Assembly (NCBI GenBank): GCA_903869725.1
Contig: CAIQAD010000017.1
Coordinates: forward strand, 1 to 64,000
From: an uncultured Alphaproteobacteria bacterium
GTDB lineage: Bacteria; Pseudomonadota; Alphaproteobacteria; Pelagibacterales; Pelagibacteraceae
Length of the DNA stretch: 64,000 bases
Reading direction: 5' to 3'
The translations under genes and the position numbers were made by a program. Below the pieces are notes generated by a model. That model was not told where the DNA came from, did no database searches, and was given only the letters and a program-made list of their open reading frames with translations. Shown here in pieces: positions 1 through 9,039 of this stretch (its first letter is position 1; each line of letters opens with the position of its first letter).

Positions 1-188
1 AATTAATTATTAAAAGTAAAAATAAAAGTATATTTTTAGAAGAAATAAAAAAAATAGGCGTTAAAAAAATTGAATATTTAAAGACTTTTAATGTTTTTAC
101 TTTAAAAGAAACTAATACTCTTTCTTCGTATTCAAAAATTTTTATTGCATATTATTTAAACGGAGTAAGATTAATTGATAATCTTTAA
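1..188 (+). CDS. panC: pantoate--beta-alanine ligase, C-terminal end (partial)
   Basis: Open frame entering from the left edge (first full codon at position 3) and stopping at 186-188. Only about 61 residues are visible. The end reads 'IAYYLNGVRLIDNL', which matches the conserved C-terminus of PanC (a basic residue followed by LIDN). PanC condenses pantoate and beta-alanine with ATP to give pantothenate, the coenzyme A precursor, in the cytosol. The stop codon directly abuts the lipB ATG, so the two are probably cotranscribed. The assignment rests on the terminal motif alone, because the catalytic N-terminal domain is outside the window. Confidence 0.6.
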   Translation, partial: LIIKSKNKSIFLEEIKKIGVKKIEYLKTFNVFTLKETNTLSSYSKIFIAYYLNGVRLIDNL

Positions 189-824
189 ATGGAAAATTTT
201 AAGATAATTTTTAAAATATCTAAATCTCCTATTGAATATAATCAAGCAATTAATTTTTTAGAAAAAAAAGTTGGAGAAGTATATCAAAATAAAAAAAAAG
301 AATTTGTATGGATTCTAGAACACCCCTCTATTTATACTAGAGGCATCAGTTCAAAAAATGGAGATCTATTAATTCCTGATTTATTTCCAGTAATAAATAC
401 TAACAGAGGAGGACAATTTACATATCATGGTCCAGGACAAATTGTTGTTTATTTTGCAATAAATTTAAATAATCGAGGAAAAGAAATTAAAAAATTTGTT
501 AGAATGGTTGAATTATGGATAATAAATATTCTTAAAGATTTTGACATCAAATCATACGCTGACCCAAAAAATATTGGAATTTGGGTTAAAAATAATAATC
601 TAGATAACAAAATTGCAGCTATCGGAATAAGAGTGAAAAAGTGGATCGCTTATCATGGATTTGCAATAAATATCAATGTACCAAAAGAAAATTATCGAGG
701 CATTGTGCCATGCGGCATTAAAAATAAAGGAATCGCTAACATTGCAGATTATACAAAAATACCTTCAAAATTTGATCTGGAAAACTCTATAAAAAAAAAT
801 TTTGAAAAATTATTCAAGAATTAA
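189..824 (+). CDS. lipB: octanoyl-[acyl-carrier-protein]:protein N-octanoyltransferase
   Basis: 211 residues, normal length for LipB. It transfers octanoyl from ACP to the lipoyl domains of 2-oxoacid dehydrogenases and glycine cleavage H protein, the first step of lipoate assembly. Visible signatures are 'RGGQFTYHGPGQ' at residues 73-84, the catalytic lysine in 'KIAAIGIRV' (K141) and the acyl-accepting cysteine in 'VPCGI' (C175). The ATG follows the upstream stop with no gap. The 3' end overlaps the end of the convergent rluC-type gene by 15 nt, so neither has space for its own terminator. Confidence 0.95.
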   Translation: MENFKIIFKISKSPIEYNQAINFLEKKVGEVYQNKKKEFVWILEHPSIYTRGISSKNGDLLIPDLFPVINTNRGGQFTYHGPGQIVVYFAINLNNRGKEIKKFVRMVELWIINILKDFDIKSYADPKNIGIWVKNNNLDNKIAAIGIRVKKWIAYHGFAININVPKENYRGIVPCGIKNKGIANIADYTKIPSKFDLENSIKKNFEKLFKN

Positions 825-1726
825 CTGATTATCTTTACAGAAATTTAAAAAAATTAGAGGAGGATCAATTTTATAATTAATTTCCTTTTTATCTTGAAAA
901 AAAGAAATTTTATAAGCGTGAAGAAGTAAATTTATTTTTTTTGACTGCGTTAAAGATTTATTTGTATATTTTTTTTCTCCTACAATAGGGTGTTTTATAA
1001 AACTTAATTGCCTTCTTAACTGATGTTTTCTACCTGTTTCTGGGAATAAAGATAATAAAGAATAATTTTGATTTTCTGAAATAACTTTGTAATCTGTTAT
1101 TGCCAAATGTTTTCTTTCTTGATTATTTTCAACATAAATTAATTCATTTTTTAGTGTTCCACTTTTCTTTTCTATTATTCCATGCACAACAGCTAAATAA
1201 AATTTATTTATTTTTCGATTTTTAAATAGATCAGAAAAAAATTTTGCTGATTTAGAATTTTTAGCAATTATTAAAATTCCAGTAGTTTCTACATCTAATC
1301 GATGAACTAAATATGGATTTGAATATTCAGTATTTTCATAATTTTTTAAAATATCGAATAAATTCTTATTAGTTTTTGTACCTGATTGTACAGCTAAATT
1401 AGCTGATTTGTTAAAAACAAAGTAATCATTATTTTCAAAAATAATATTATTTTTTATCGATTGATAATCTTTTTTTGAAGGTAAATATGTAAATTTTACT
1501 TTTTCGTAAATTTGATTATTGTTTATATCTTTAAAAATTTCAACTAAATCATTATTTTGAATTTTGTAAGAACTTTTAATTTTTTTTTATTAACTAGTAT
1601 TTTTCCTTTTCTTAAAAAACGCTCTATTAATGATTGAGGTATAGATTTTATATTTTTTTTAAACCATTTATCAAATCTAATATTTTCAAATTTTTCTTCA
1701 ATATTAATTTTTATTTTAGGCTCCAT
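810..1726 (-). pseudogene. RluC/RluD-family 23S rRNA pseudouridine synthase, frameshifted at an A8 run
   Basis: The N-terminal part (start to about 1588) encodes an S4-like RNA-binding segment ('FDKWFKKNIKSIPQSLIERF'). The frame then breaks at eight A's (sense strand; 1581-1588). Adding one A restores a continuous product of about 305 residues ending at the TAA at 810-812. The restored frame contains the family signature 'HRLDVETTG' with the catalytic aspartate (codon around 1293-1295) and 'NKSANLAVQSGT'. Such enzymes isomerise uridines in 23S rRNA. The chosen ATG (1724-1726) overlaps the crcB stop (TAATG); a GTG at 1735 is also possible. Either this is a real single-base deletion, transcriptional slippage rescues it, or it is a sequencing error. 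Confidence 0.85.
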
Positions 1727-2085
1727 TAAAAGCACTTATTACCTAGATAAAATAATAATAGTCCAAAAAAAACTGAAATAAAAACATATAAAAAAGCTAA
1801 AAAATAATAATTATTATTAAAAAGATTAAAAAAATCTGCTGAAAAGCCGGAAAAAGTCGTAAATCCTCCAAGAAAACCAATAGTAATATAATTTTTAACG
1901 TCACTGTCTACTTGTTGTGGAAACTTAGAAAATACAATCCCTATAATAAAACAACCTAATAAATTAATAAAAATAAGACTTATAGGAAATGTTGAAGAAA
2001 ATAATTTGTGAATAATTTTAGCTACAATATAACGCGCCCATGTACCTAGTCCACCGCAAAGGCCTATGAGCAAAAAAGATCTCAT
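1726..2085 (-). CDS. crcB: fluoride ion exporter CrcB/Fluc
   Basis: 119 residues, standard for a single-domain Fluc channel, which works as an antiparallel dimer in the inner membrane and exports fluoride. Four hydrophobic segments are visible, with the family motifs 'GGLGTWARY' near residues 10-18 and 'GFLGGFTTFSGFS' in the third helix region (the TTFS Phe/Ser fluoride track). It lies 6 nt after rplQ, so it reads out from the alpha ribosomal operon. There is no room for a fluoride riboswitch directly upstream. Its stop overlaps the start of the pseudouridine synthase. Confidence 0.93.
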   Translation of the reverse strand: MRSFLLIGLCGGLGTWARYIVAKIIHKLFSSTFPISLIFINLLGCFIIGIVFSKFPQQVDSDVKNYITIGFLGGFTTFSGFSADFFNLFNNNYYFLAFLYVFISVFFGLLLFYLGNKCF

Positions 2086-2091
2086 TAATTT

Positions 2092-2532
2092 TTAGCTTGC
2101 TGTTTTTACTTCTTCTTTAGCTGGTTCTTGATTTTTTTTAATAACAGGTCCTGAATCTTGACCTTTTGCGTTGAAATCTTTTTCTATTAACTCTATATAT
2201 GCCATTGAAGAATTGTCACCAAATCTATTTTTGGTTCTAACAATTCTAGAATAACCACCTTTTCTAGATTCATATCTTTTTGATAAAACTGTAATTAGTT
2301 TTTCAGCTGATTTTTCATCTTGTAGTTTTGAAATCAAAGCTCTTCGAGCAGAAAGGCTTTTTTTCTTTCCAATTGTAATTACTTTATCAATTAAAACTTT
2401 TAGTTCTTTTGCTTTTGGAATAGTAGTCCTTATCTGTTCATGCTTTATCAATGAATTAAGCATGTTTTTAAACAGTGCTTTCCTGTGTTCAGAAGTTCTG
2501 TTTAGTTTACGATGAGCAATTTTATGTCTCAT
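2092..2532 (-). CDS. rplQ: 50S ribosomal protein L17
   Basis: 146 residues. The L17 core begins 'MRHKIAHRKLNRTSEHRKAL', and the GD..SMA.IELI end of the domain is present. L17 sits near the exit tunnel of the large subunit. After about residue 120 there is a tail rich in Lys, Glu and Pro, longer than the 127-residue E. coli protein. It is the last ribosomal gene of the alpha operon, 7 nt after rpoA. Confidence 0.98.
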   Translation of the reverse strand: MRHKIAHRKLNRTSEHRKALFKNMLNSLIKHEQIRTTIPKAKELKVLIDKVITIGKKKSLSARRALISKLQDEKSAEKLITVLSKRYESRKGGYSRIVRTKNRFGDNSSMAYIELIEKDFNAKGQDSGPVIKKNQEPAKEEVKTAS

Positions 2533-2539
2533 AACTTAA

Positions 2540-3553
2540 TTAATAATTATCTTCTAACTTTTTAGAAAGTTCGGCAATATTTTCAGGTGGCCAATTTGGA
2601 ACTTCCATTCCAAGATATAAAGACATTACTGTTAATACTTCTTTAATTTCATTTAAAGATTTTCTTCCGAAATTTGGAGTGCGTAACATCTCGCTTTCAG
2701 ATTTTTGAACTAAATCACCTATATAAATGATATTATCGTTTTTTAAACAATTCATAGATCGAACTGAAAGCTCTAGCTCATCAACTCTTCTAAGAAGATT
2801 TCTGTTAAATTCGGGTTCAGAAGGTTTTTTCTCTTGAACTGTTGCGACTGGTTCATCAAAATTTACAAACATAGCAAGTTGATCTTGTAAAATTCTAGCT
2901 GCAAAAGCAATGCTGTCTTCAGCTGTTACAGATCCGTTAGTTTCAACTTCCATTGTCAATTTATCGTAATCTAAGGTTAACCCTTCTCTAGCGTTAGCAA
3001 TATTATAAGAAACTCTTTTTACAGGACTAAACACAGCATCTATAGCAATTAAACCTAATGGCGCATTGTTAGATTTATTTCTATCTGCTGAAACATAACC
3101 TTTTCCGGTATTTACAGTCAATTCCATGTGAAATTTTGTCTTTTCATCCAAATTACATATTACTAATTCTGGATTAAGAATTTCAATATCAGGATTAGAA
3201 GTAATCATTTTAGCTTTAATTTCTCCAGGTCCTTTAGCATCTAAAATTAATTTTTTTGGACCAGGAACTTTAAGATTCAAAGCTAAAGATTTAACGTTAA
3301 GCACTATGTCAGTAACATCTTCTCTAACACCGTCTATTGATGAAAACTCATGGACTACACCATCGATTTGAATAGCTGTAACTGCTGTTCCCTGAACAGA
3401 TGATAACAGAACTCTTCTAAGTGCGTTTCCTAAAGTAAGACCAAATCCTTTTTCGAGTGGCTCAGCAATAACCTTTGCATGTCTTTTATCATCACTTTGA
3501 GTAACATTTAATTTAGATGGCTTAATAAGTTCTTTCCAGTTTTTATCTATCAA
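2540..3553 (-). CDS. rpoA: DNA-directed RNA polymerase subunit alpha
   Basis: 337 residues, typical length. The N-terminal dimerisation domain (about 1-235) has '[17 protein letters not shown]' and '[17 protein letters not shown]'. The C-terminal domain (about 260-325) has '[13 protein letters not shown]' and the helix-hairpin-helix '[14 protein letters not shown]' that contacts UP elements and activators. A good ribosome-binding site (AAGGAG) lies just before the ATG in the 31-nt gap after rpsK, one of the few clear Shine-Dalgarno sequences in this operon. Confidence 0.99.
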   Translation of the reverse strand: MIDKNWKELIKPSKLNVTQSDDKRHAKVIAEPLEKGFGLTLGNALRRVLLSSVQGTAVTAIQIDGVVHEFSSIDGVREDVTDIVLNVKSLALNLKVPGPKKLILDAKGPGEIKAKMITSNPDIEILNPELVICNLDEKTKFHMELTVNTGKGYVSADRNKSNNAPLGLIAIDAVFSPVKRVSYNIANAREGLTLDYDKLTMEVETNGSVTAEDSIAFAARILQDQLAMFVNFDEPVATVQEKKPSEPEFNRNLLRRVDELELSVRSMNCLKNDNIIYIGDLVQKSESEMLRTPNFGRKSLNEIKEVLTVMSLYLGMEVPNWPPENIAELSKKLEDNY

Positions 3554-3584
3554 GATTTTCTCCTTTTATTTTTTTAAGTTAATA

Positions 3585-4058
3585 TTAAACTCTTCTCTTT
3601 TTTGGAGGCCGACAACCATTATGTGGCGTCGGACTCATGTCTTTAATAGAAGTGATTTTAAAACCTCTAGCTTGAAGCGCTCTTAGTGCTGTTTCCCTAC
3701 CAGATCCAGGTCCTTTAACTTCTACAGTAATATTTTTTAAACCATGTTCTAAAGCTTTTCCAGCCGCATCATCTGCTGCAACTTGCGCTGCATACGGTGT
3801 AGATTTTCTTGAACCTTTAAAACCTTTAGAGCCGGCTGAAGACCAAGATATTACGTTTCCTTGTTTGTCTGTAATCGTAACAATAGTATTATTAAAAGTT
3901 GCATTAACATATACATTTCCATTTATAACGTTTTTCTTTTCTTTTTTTTTAACTTTAATTTTTTTCTTAATTGCAGCAGAATCTTGCTTAACATCTTTAA
4001 TAGTTTGTGCTTTTTCAGTGTTAGTTTTTTTATTATCTTTAATTTTTTCTTCAGCCAT
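3585..4058 (-). CDS. rpsK: 30S ribosomal protein S11
   Basis: 157 residues against about 129 in most bacteria. The first roughly 40 residues form an extra Lys/Thr/Asp-rich tail before the normal start region '[18 protein letters not shown]'. The conserved end '[15 protein letters not shown]' is intact. S11 forms part of the platform near the E-site mRNA path. The ATG lies 2 nt after the rpsM stop. The next in-frame methionine would lie inside the conserved domain, so the extension is probably real. Confidence 0.98.
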   Translation of the reverse strand: MAEEKIKDNKKTNTEKAQTIKDVKQDSAAIKKKIKVKKKEKKNVINGNVYVNATFNNTIVTITDKQGNVISWSSAGSKGFKGSRKSTPYAAQVAADDAAGKALEHGLKNITVEVKGPGSGRETALRALQARGFKITSIKDMSPTPHNGCRPPKKRRV

Positions 4059-4059
4059 T

Positions 4060-4440
4060 TTATTTTAAACTAGTTAATTTTTTTCCAGCAATTGCTATTG
4101 CTTTTCCTTTTCTTGTACGTGCATTTGAGTGTGTTCGTTGTCCTCTAACAGGTAATTTTTTTCTATGACGTGACCCTCTGTAAGTACCTAAGTCTCTTAA
4201 TCTTTTAATGTCTAAAGAAATTTCTCTTCTAAGGTCTCCCTCTACTTTATATTTGCTGTCTATAAATTCTCTAATTTTTAAAACCTCATCATCGGTAAGT
4301 GCATTTGTTCTTTTTGCCTTGTCAATTTTTAACTCATTACAAATATCATTAGCTGTTTTGTCACCAATTCCATAAATATATGTCAAAGCAGTTTTTACTA
4401 TTTTATTTTGAGGAATATTTACTCCAGCTATACGAGCCAT
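4060..4440 (-). CDS. rpsM: 30S ribosomal protein S13
   Basis: 126 residues. Begins '[15 protein letters not shown]', with the helix-two-turn-helix region '[14 protein letters not shown]' and the C-terminal '[16 protein letters not shown]' tail that reaches the P-site tRNA. S13 bridges to the large subunit. In many proteobacteria rpmJ or infA lies between secY/adk and rpsM; here only a 52-nt gap without an open frame separates it from adk. Confidence 0.99.
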   Translation of the reverse strand: MARIAGVNIPQNKIVKTALTYIYGIGDKTANDICNELKIDKAKRTNALTDDEVLKIREFIDSKYKVEGDLRREISLDIKRLRDLGTYRGSRHRKKLPVRGQRTHSNARTRKGKAIAIAGKKLTSLK

Positions 4441-4492
4441 AAATTAAATGTATTTTTGAAAAAATGCGATTATATGAATGAAGCGCCTAAAG

Positions 4493-5146
4493 TCAACTAC
4501 GTAAGGCTCTAATTACAGTAAATAATTGATCGCTAATTGCTGATATTTCCTGCATTCCGTCGACATTTTTTATAATTCCTTTTTTTAAGTAGTAGTCTAA
4601 AACTGGAAACGTTTTTTCGTCATATGTTTTTAACCTTTTTACAATAGTCTCTTCGTTATCGTCTGATCTTTGATTTAATTTACGCTTTGAACATTCTTTT
4701 ATTTCACAACTTTTAGGAGGATTAAAAAAAATATTAAAAGTTTTATTGCAAACTGAGCATATGACTCGGCCTGTAATTCTTTTGGTTAATATCTCGTTGT
4801 CAACTTTTAAATTAATAGCAAGACTCATTTTCTGATCATACTTTTCTAATAAAATATCTAATTTTTTTGCTTGATCCAAATTTCTAGGAAATCCATCAAA
4901 AATGATTTTATTTTTAAACTGAGGATCAGAAATTTTTTTTTCAATTAAGTTGTTAATAATATCATCCGAAACTAAACCTCCAGTCTTCATTATTTCTTCT
5001 ATTTGGTTTCCAAAATTTGTTTTTTTATTAACTTCATCTCGAAGCAAATCGCCAGTAGATAATTGTGATAAATTAAACTCCTTTACAAGCCTTAAAGACT
5101 GAGTTCCTTTTCCAGCTCCTGGAGGGCCAAAAATAACAATATTCAT
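4493..5146 (-). CDS. adk: adenylate kinase
   Basis: 217 residues, long form. It interconverts ATP and AMP with two ADP. P-loop 'GPPGAGKGTQ' is at residues 7-16, and the AMP site is in 'STGDLLR' and 'FDGFPRN'. The lid (about 125-165) carries four cysteines, CxxC followed by CxxxxC, before 'RSDDNEETI', which suggests a zinc-binding lid. The usual second pair is CxxC, so its spacing here is two residues longer. The start overlaps the secY stop by one base (TAATG), as in many spc operons. Confidence 0.98.
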   Translation of the reverse strand: MNIVIFGPPGAGKGTQSLRLVKEFNLSQLSTGDLLRDEVNKKTNFGNQIEEIMKTGGLVSDDIINNLIEKKISDPQFKNKIIFDGFPRNLDQAKKLDILLEKYDQKMSLAINLKVDNEILTKRITGRVICSVCNKTFNIFFNPPKSCEIKECSKRKLNQRSDDNEETIVKRLKTYDEKTFPVLDYYLKKGIIKNVDGMQEISAISDQLFTVIRALRS

Positions 5147-6456
5147 TAACGATTAAATTTAGTTTTTTTAATTAAACTTTCATATTGTTGGCTCATTAAA
5201 CGTGTTTGTATTTGAGCTACGGTATCCATTGCAACTACTACAACAATTAATAATGAAGTTCCTCCTAAGTAAAATGGTATCGGGTAATTAGAAATAATGA
5301 ATTCAGGCAATAGACAAATAACTACTAAATAAGCAGATCCGATAGCAGTTAATTTTAATAATAAATTATCTATAAATTGTTCCGTTTGTTCACCTGGTCT
5401 TATTCCTGGCACAAATCCACCATACTTTCTTAAATTTTCAGCTGTTTCTTTCGGATTAAAAATTACCGAAGTATAAAAGAAAGAAAAAAAAATAATTCCA
5501 GCTGCATAAATAATCATATATAGGGGCTTTCCATGTCCTAATAAGGATGTGATACTTACAATTACTGAATCTGAAGAAGCAAAATAATTAGAAATAGTTG
5601 TTGGTAATATCAATAATGCTGAGGCAAAAATTGCTGGTATTACTCCTGCTGTATTTATCTTTAAAGGCAAATGAGAAGCTTCACCACCATAAATTTTGTT
5701 ACCGACTTGTCTTTTTGGATAATGAATAAGTATTTTTCTTTGCGCTCTTTCTACAAAAACAATGAAACAAACGGCCCCTGTTAATATAAGTAATATTAAA
5801 AAAATAATTCCACCAGAAATAGCACCTGTTCTGCCTAATTCAAAAGTAGAAACGATAGCACTTGGAAGTTGGGCAACTATACCTGAAAAAATTATTAAAG
5901 AAATTCCATTGCCTATTCCTCTTGAAGTAATTTGCTCTCCTAACCACATTAAAAAAAGAGTTCCTGTAGTAAGTGTAATTGCTGTTGTTAATTTAAAATA
6001 TAACCCAGGTTCTAAAACAATACCTTGAGAATGCTCTAGACTTATAGCTACTCCGTAACCTTGTACTAATGCCAAAAAAAAAGTTCCGTATCTTGTATAT
6101 TGTGTAATTGCTCTACGACCAATTTCACCTGAATTTTTTAAATTTTTAAAATATTCACTAACGCCGGTTAACAACTGAATAATAATAGAAGAAGAAATGT
6201 AAGGCATAATACCAAGGGTCAATATTGCCATTCTAGAAACTGCTCCACCTGAAAAAACGTTAAACATCCCCAATAAAGTTCTTTCATTGTTGGATATTAA
6301 GCCTTTAAGTGCGTTTCCATCTATTCCCGGGATAGGAATATAAGTACAAAATCTGTAAATAATTAATATGAATAGAGTATAAAAAATTCTTTTTTTTAAA
6401 TCATCCAACGAAGAATTTGACTTAAGCGAGTCAGCAGAAGCAAAAGTGCTAGACAT
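5146..6456 (-). CDS. secY: preprotein translocase subunit SecY
   Basis: 436 residues with about ten membrane segments. It is the channel of the Sec translocon in the inner membrane, partner of SecE (encoded at 29371-29556). Recognisable pieces are 'YIPIPGID' in the plug region, 'GIMPYISSSIIIQLL' (TM2), 'GIGNGISLIIF' (TM4-5) and the cytosolic loop 'KYGGFVPGIRPG'. It lies in its standard spc place between rplO (5 nt) and adk (1-nt overlap). Confidence 0.99.
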   Translation of the reverse strand: MSSTFASADSLKSNSSLDDLKKRIFYTLFILIIYRFCTYIPIPGIDGNALKGLISNNERTLLGMFNVFSGGAVSRMAILTLGIMPYISSSIIIQLLTGVSEYFKNLKNSGEIGRRAITQYTRYGTFFLALVQGYGVAISLEHSQGIVLEPGLYFKLTTAITLTTGTLFLMWLGEQITSRGIGNGISLIIFSGIVAQLPSAIVSTFELGRTGAISGGIIFLILLILTGAVCFIVFVERAQRKILIHYPKRQVGNKIYGGEASHLPLKINTAGVIPAIFASALLILPTTISNYFASSDSVIVSITSLLGHGKPLYMIIYAAGIIFFSFFYTSVIFNPKETAENLRKYGGFVPGIRPGEQTEQFIDNLLLKLTAIGSAYLVVICLLPEFIISNYPIPFYLGGTSLLIVVVVAMDTVAQIQTRLMSQQYESLIKKTKFNR

Positions 6457-6461
6457 TATTA

Positions 6462-6938
6462 TTATTTACCAATTGTCGATTGTAATAAATTAATACTTCC
6501 GCCTAATTTTTCTATTTTTTCTTTTGCTGAAGCACTTATTTGATTAGCTTCAATTGTAATTTTAGATTTAATTTCACCATTTCCTAACACTTTTAATTTT
6601 TTGTAATTATTTTTTATATTTTTAACTTTTCTTAGAGACTCTAAATTAATTTTTCCAGATATATTTAGCTTCTTTTTTTCTATTAAATTTTGAATATCAT
6701 TTAAATTAATAATCATTTGATCGTAAGAAGTGTTTTTAATAATAGTATTAAAACCTCTTTTTGGAAGTCGTCTGTAAAGAGGCATTTGACCTCCTTCAAA
6801 ACTTTTTATAGTAACTCCAGATCTAGCTTTCTGCCCTTTTACACCACGTCCAGCTGTTTTTCCTTTTCCAGAACCTATGCCTCGTGCATATCTTTTGCCT
6901 TTTTTATACAATCGAATGTTTAATGTATTTAATTTCAT
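6462..6938 (-). CDS. rplO: 50S ribosomal protein L15
   Basis: 158 residues. The N-terminal glycine- and arginine-rich strand 'RGIGSGKGKTAGRGVKGQKA' and 'GFEGGQMPLYRRLPKRGF'-type segment threads into 23S rRNA. The C-terminal half is lysine-rich and more divergent than in reference species but ends in a normal 'AKEKIEKLGGSI' motif. It follows rpsE by only 4 nt, so rpmD (L30), which usually sits here, is missing. Confidence 0.98.
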   Translation of the reverse strand: MKLNTLNIRLYKKGKRYARGIGSGKGKTAGRGVKGQKARSGVTIKSFEGGQMPLYRRLPKRGFNTIIKNTSYDQMIINLNDIQNLIEKKKLNISGKINLESLRKVKNIKNNYKKLKVLGNGEIKSKITIEANQISASAKEKIEKLGGSINLLQSTIGK

Positions 6939-6942
6939 AAAA

Positions 6943-7440
6943 TTATCTTCTCGCTACAACTTCACTAATTTTTTTTCCTCGCAGAATAGAAACATCTTTG
7001 GGTGATCTTTGCTTTTGCAAAGCAATCATACACGCTCTAACTACATTGTAAGGATTTGCTGAACCAATGGATTTTGCAACAACATCTTGCACACCTAACA
7101 TTTCACAAATTGCTCGAATGGCACCGCCAGCTATAATTCCTGTTCCAGCAGGAGCACTTCTTAAAACTACTTTTCCAGCTCCACTTTTTGCAGCGATATC
7201 ATGATGGATTGTTCTGCCTTCTCTTAATGGAATTTTTACTAATGAATTTTTAGCTTCATCAGAAGCTTTTTTTATAGCGTCTGGAACTTGTTTAGCTTTG
7301 CCGTGACCAAATCCAACCATTCCTTTTTGATTACCCACTATAACCAAAGCTGCAAAACCAAAACGTCTTCCACCTTTTACGACTTTTGTAATTCTATTTA
7401 TAGCAACTAATTTTTCTTTTAACTCTGAGGTAGTGTTCAT
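6943..7440 (-). CDS. rpsE: 30S ribosomal protein S5
   Basis: 165 residues. Contains the double-stranded RNA-binding fold ('[20 protein letters not shown]') and the C-terminal '[19 protein letters not shown]' segment. S5 lines the mRNA entry channel and contributes to decoding fidelity; the VKGGRR loop is the region linked to spectinomycin resistance in other species. It sits in the spc order, 3 nt after rplR. Confidence 0.99.
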   Translation of the reverse strand: MNTTSELKEKLVAINRITKVVKGGRRFGFAALVIVGNQKGMVGFGHGKAKQVPDAIKKASDEAKNSLVKIPLREGRTIHHDIAAKSGAGKVVLRSAPAGTGIIAGGAIRAICEMLGVQDVVAKSIGSANPYNVVRACMIALQKQRSPKDVSILRGKKISEVVARR

Positions 7441-7443
7441 AAT

Positions 7444-7782
7444 TTAAAATTTTAACCCTTCTTTCCTTGCTGATTCTGCCAAAGTTTTTACTCTTCCATG
7501 ATATTTATATTTACCTCTGTCGAAATAAACTTCTTTAATACCTTTATCTAAAGCTCTCTTAGCAATCAATTTTCCAACCTCGACTGATAATTCCATTTTT
7601 TTTTTATTTTCTAATGGCTTTTCTACTGAAGAAGCAGCAACCAATGTTTGATTTTTATTATCATCAATAACTTGGGCGTATATATTTTTCAAAGATCTAA
7701 AGACTGTCAAACGTAACCCCGTTGGGTTGTGTTTTTTCATTTTAGATCTAATTCTTGTTTGTCGTTTTAATGTATCAGCCAT
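7444..7782 (-). CDS. rplR: 50S ribosomal protein L18
   Basis: 112 residues. Contains '[20 protein letters not shown]' and the C-terminal '[20 protein letters not shown]' signature. L18 binds 5S rRNA with L5 and links it to the large subunit. Spacing to rplF is 4 nt. Confidence 0.98.
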   Translation of the reverse strand: MADTLKRQTRIRSKMKKHNPTGLRLTVFRSLKNIYAQVIDDNKNQTLVAASSVEKPLENKKKMELSVEVGKLIAKRALDKGIKEVYFDRGKYKYHGRVKTLAESARKEGLKF

Positions 7783-7786
7783 TATA

Positions 7787-8323
7787 TTATTTCTTTTTAC
7801 CCTCTTTTCTTAAAACAAATTGATCTGAGGAAGTAATACCTTTTCCTTTGTAAGGCTCAACTGGTTTTAAAAATTTAATATCTGCACAAACTTTTCCTAC
7901 CAATTCTTTGTCAGTTCCTTTAACTTTAATTGAGGTTTGTTTATCAATAGCAATTTCAATTCCTTCTGGGATATCATAGTGTACATCATGACTAAAACCT
8001 AACTGAAATATAATTTTTTTACCTTGTAGTGTGGCTCTAAAACCAACACCAGTTAATTTCAAATCTTTTTCAAATCCTTTAGATACACCTATAATTCCAT
8101 TATTAATCAAACTTCTATGCAGTCCCCAAGTAAGTTTATTTATATTTTTTTTATCTACCGGGTTCAAAATTACTTTATTATCTTCAACGATAACTTTGAA
8201 AAAAAATGGATCTATTAATAATTCTTTTTTAGTTTTTATTCCTTGAATAGTAACTTTGTTATTTTCTACTTTAACAGTCACTCCAGCAGGTAAAATGATA
8301 GGTTTTTTTCCAATTTTAGACAT
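7787..8323 (-). CDS. rplF: 50S ribosomal protein L6
   Basis: 178 residues, with two copies of the L6 fold: about 10-80 ('[16 protein letters not shown]') and 83-170 with '[20 protein letters not shown]', the family signature. L6 sits at the base of the L7/L12 stalk near the sarcin-ricin loop. Gap to rpsH is 5 nt. Confidence 0.99.
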   Translation of the reverse strand: MSKIGKKPIILPAGVTVKVENNKVTIQGIKTKKELLIDPFFFKVIVEDNKVILNPVDKKNINKLTWGLHRSLINNGIIGVSKGFEKDLKLTGVGFRATLQGKKIIFQLGFSHDVHYDIPEGIEIAIDKQTSIKVKGTDKELVGKVCADIKFLKPVEPYKGKGITSSDQFVLRKEGKKK

Positions 8324-8328
8324 AAATA

Positions 8329-8724
8329 TTAACTAACCTTGCAAAGGATTTCTCCTCCTAATTTTTGCTCTCTAGCTTCATTGTCTGACAAAATTCCTTT
8401 GGATGTTGAAATAATAGAAATTCCAAGACCGTTTTGTATTTTTTTTATACTTTCAAATCGTGAATAAATTCTTCTACCAGGTCTAGAAACTCTCTCGATT
8501 TCTTTGATAACTGGATCTCCGTACATGTATTTTAAATTAATTTCTATATTTTCAAATTTAGCTTCTTTATTAACAACATAATCTTGAATGAAACCTTCTT
8601 TTTGAAGAACATCTAAAACAGCTTTTCTTAACCTAGAACTTGGCGCTGAAACTTTCTTTAGACCTCTCATTTGTCCATTTCTAATTCTTGTAATTAAATC
8701 TCCAATTGGATCTGTAATTTTCAT
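8329..8724 (-). CDS. rpsH: 30S ribosomal protein S8
   Basis: 131 residues. Starts 'MKITDPIGDLITRIRNGQM' and ends in the RNA-binding signature 'GISIISTSKGILSDNEAR'. In E. coli S8 also represses the spc operon by binding mRNA around rplE; here rplX-rplE overlap by 4 nt and I see no obvious free leader for that control. Confidence 0.98.
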   Translation of the reverse strand: MKITDPIGDLITRIRNGQMRGLKKVSAPSSRLRKAVLDVLQKEGFIQDYVVNKEAKFENIEINLKYMYGDPVIKEIERVSRPGRRIYSRFESIKKIQNGLGISIISTSKGILSDNEAREQKLGGEILCKVS

Positions 8725-8733
8725 ATTTCTCCT

Positions 8734-9039
8734 TTACCAGCTAGCTTTTGTCATGCCAGGAATCTTTCCACTAGAGGCAAATTTTCTAAGTGCAATTCGA
8801 GACATTTTTAATTTTCTATAATAACCTCTTGATCTGCCAGTTATTTCACATCTGTTTCTTATTCTTGTCTTTGCTGAATTTCGTGGAACTTTACTTAATT
8901 TAAGACTAGCTAAAAATCTTTCATTCAAAGGTAATGTTTTATTCATTATAATTTTTTTTAATTTAGTTCTAGTAGCTTCTAAATTCTTAGACATTCTAAC
9001 TCTTTTTAAATTTCTTTCTATCCATGCAGTTTTTGCCAT
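8734..9039 (-). CDS. rpsN: 30S ribosomal protein S14 (long, zinc-free form)
   Basis: 101 residues, the long C-minus type: the four zinc-finger cysteines of the short type are absent. Ends '[13 protein letters not shown]', the S14 C-terminus, and contains '[20 protein letters not shown]'. It follows the rplE stop with no spacer. Confidence 0.98.
   Translation of the reverse strand: MAKTAWIERNLKRVRMSKNLEATRTKLKKIIMNKTLPLNERFLASLKLSKVPRNSAKTRIRNRCEITGRSRGYYRKLKMSRIALRKFASSGKIPGMTKASW

Noticed and set aside
2086-2091. Fluoride riboswitch before crcB
   Set aside because: Only 6 nt separate crcB from rplQ.
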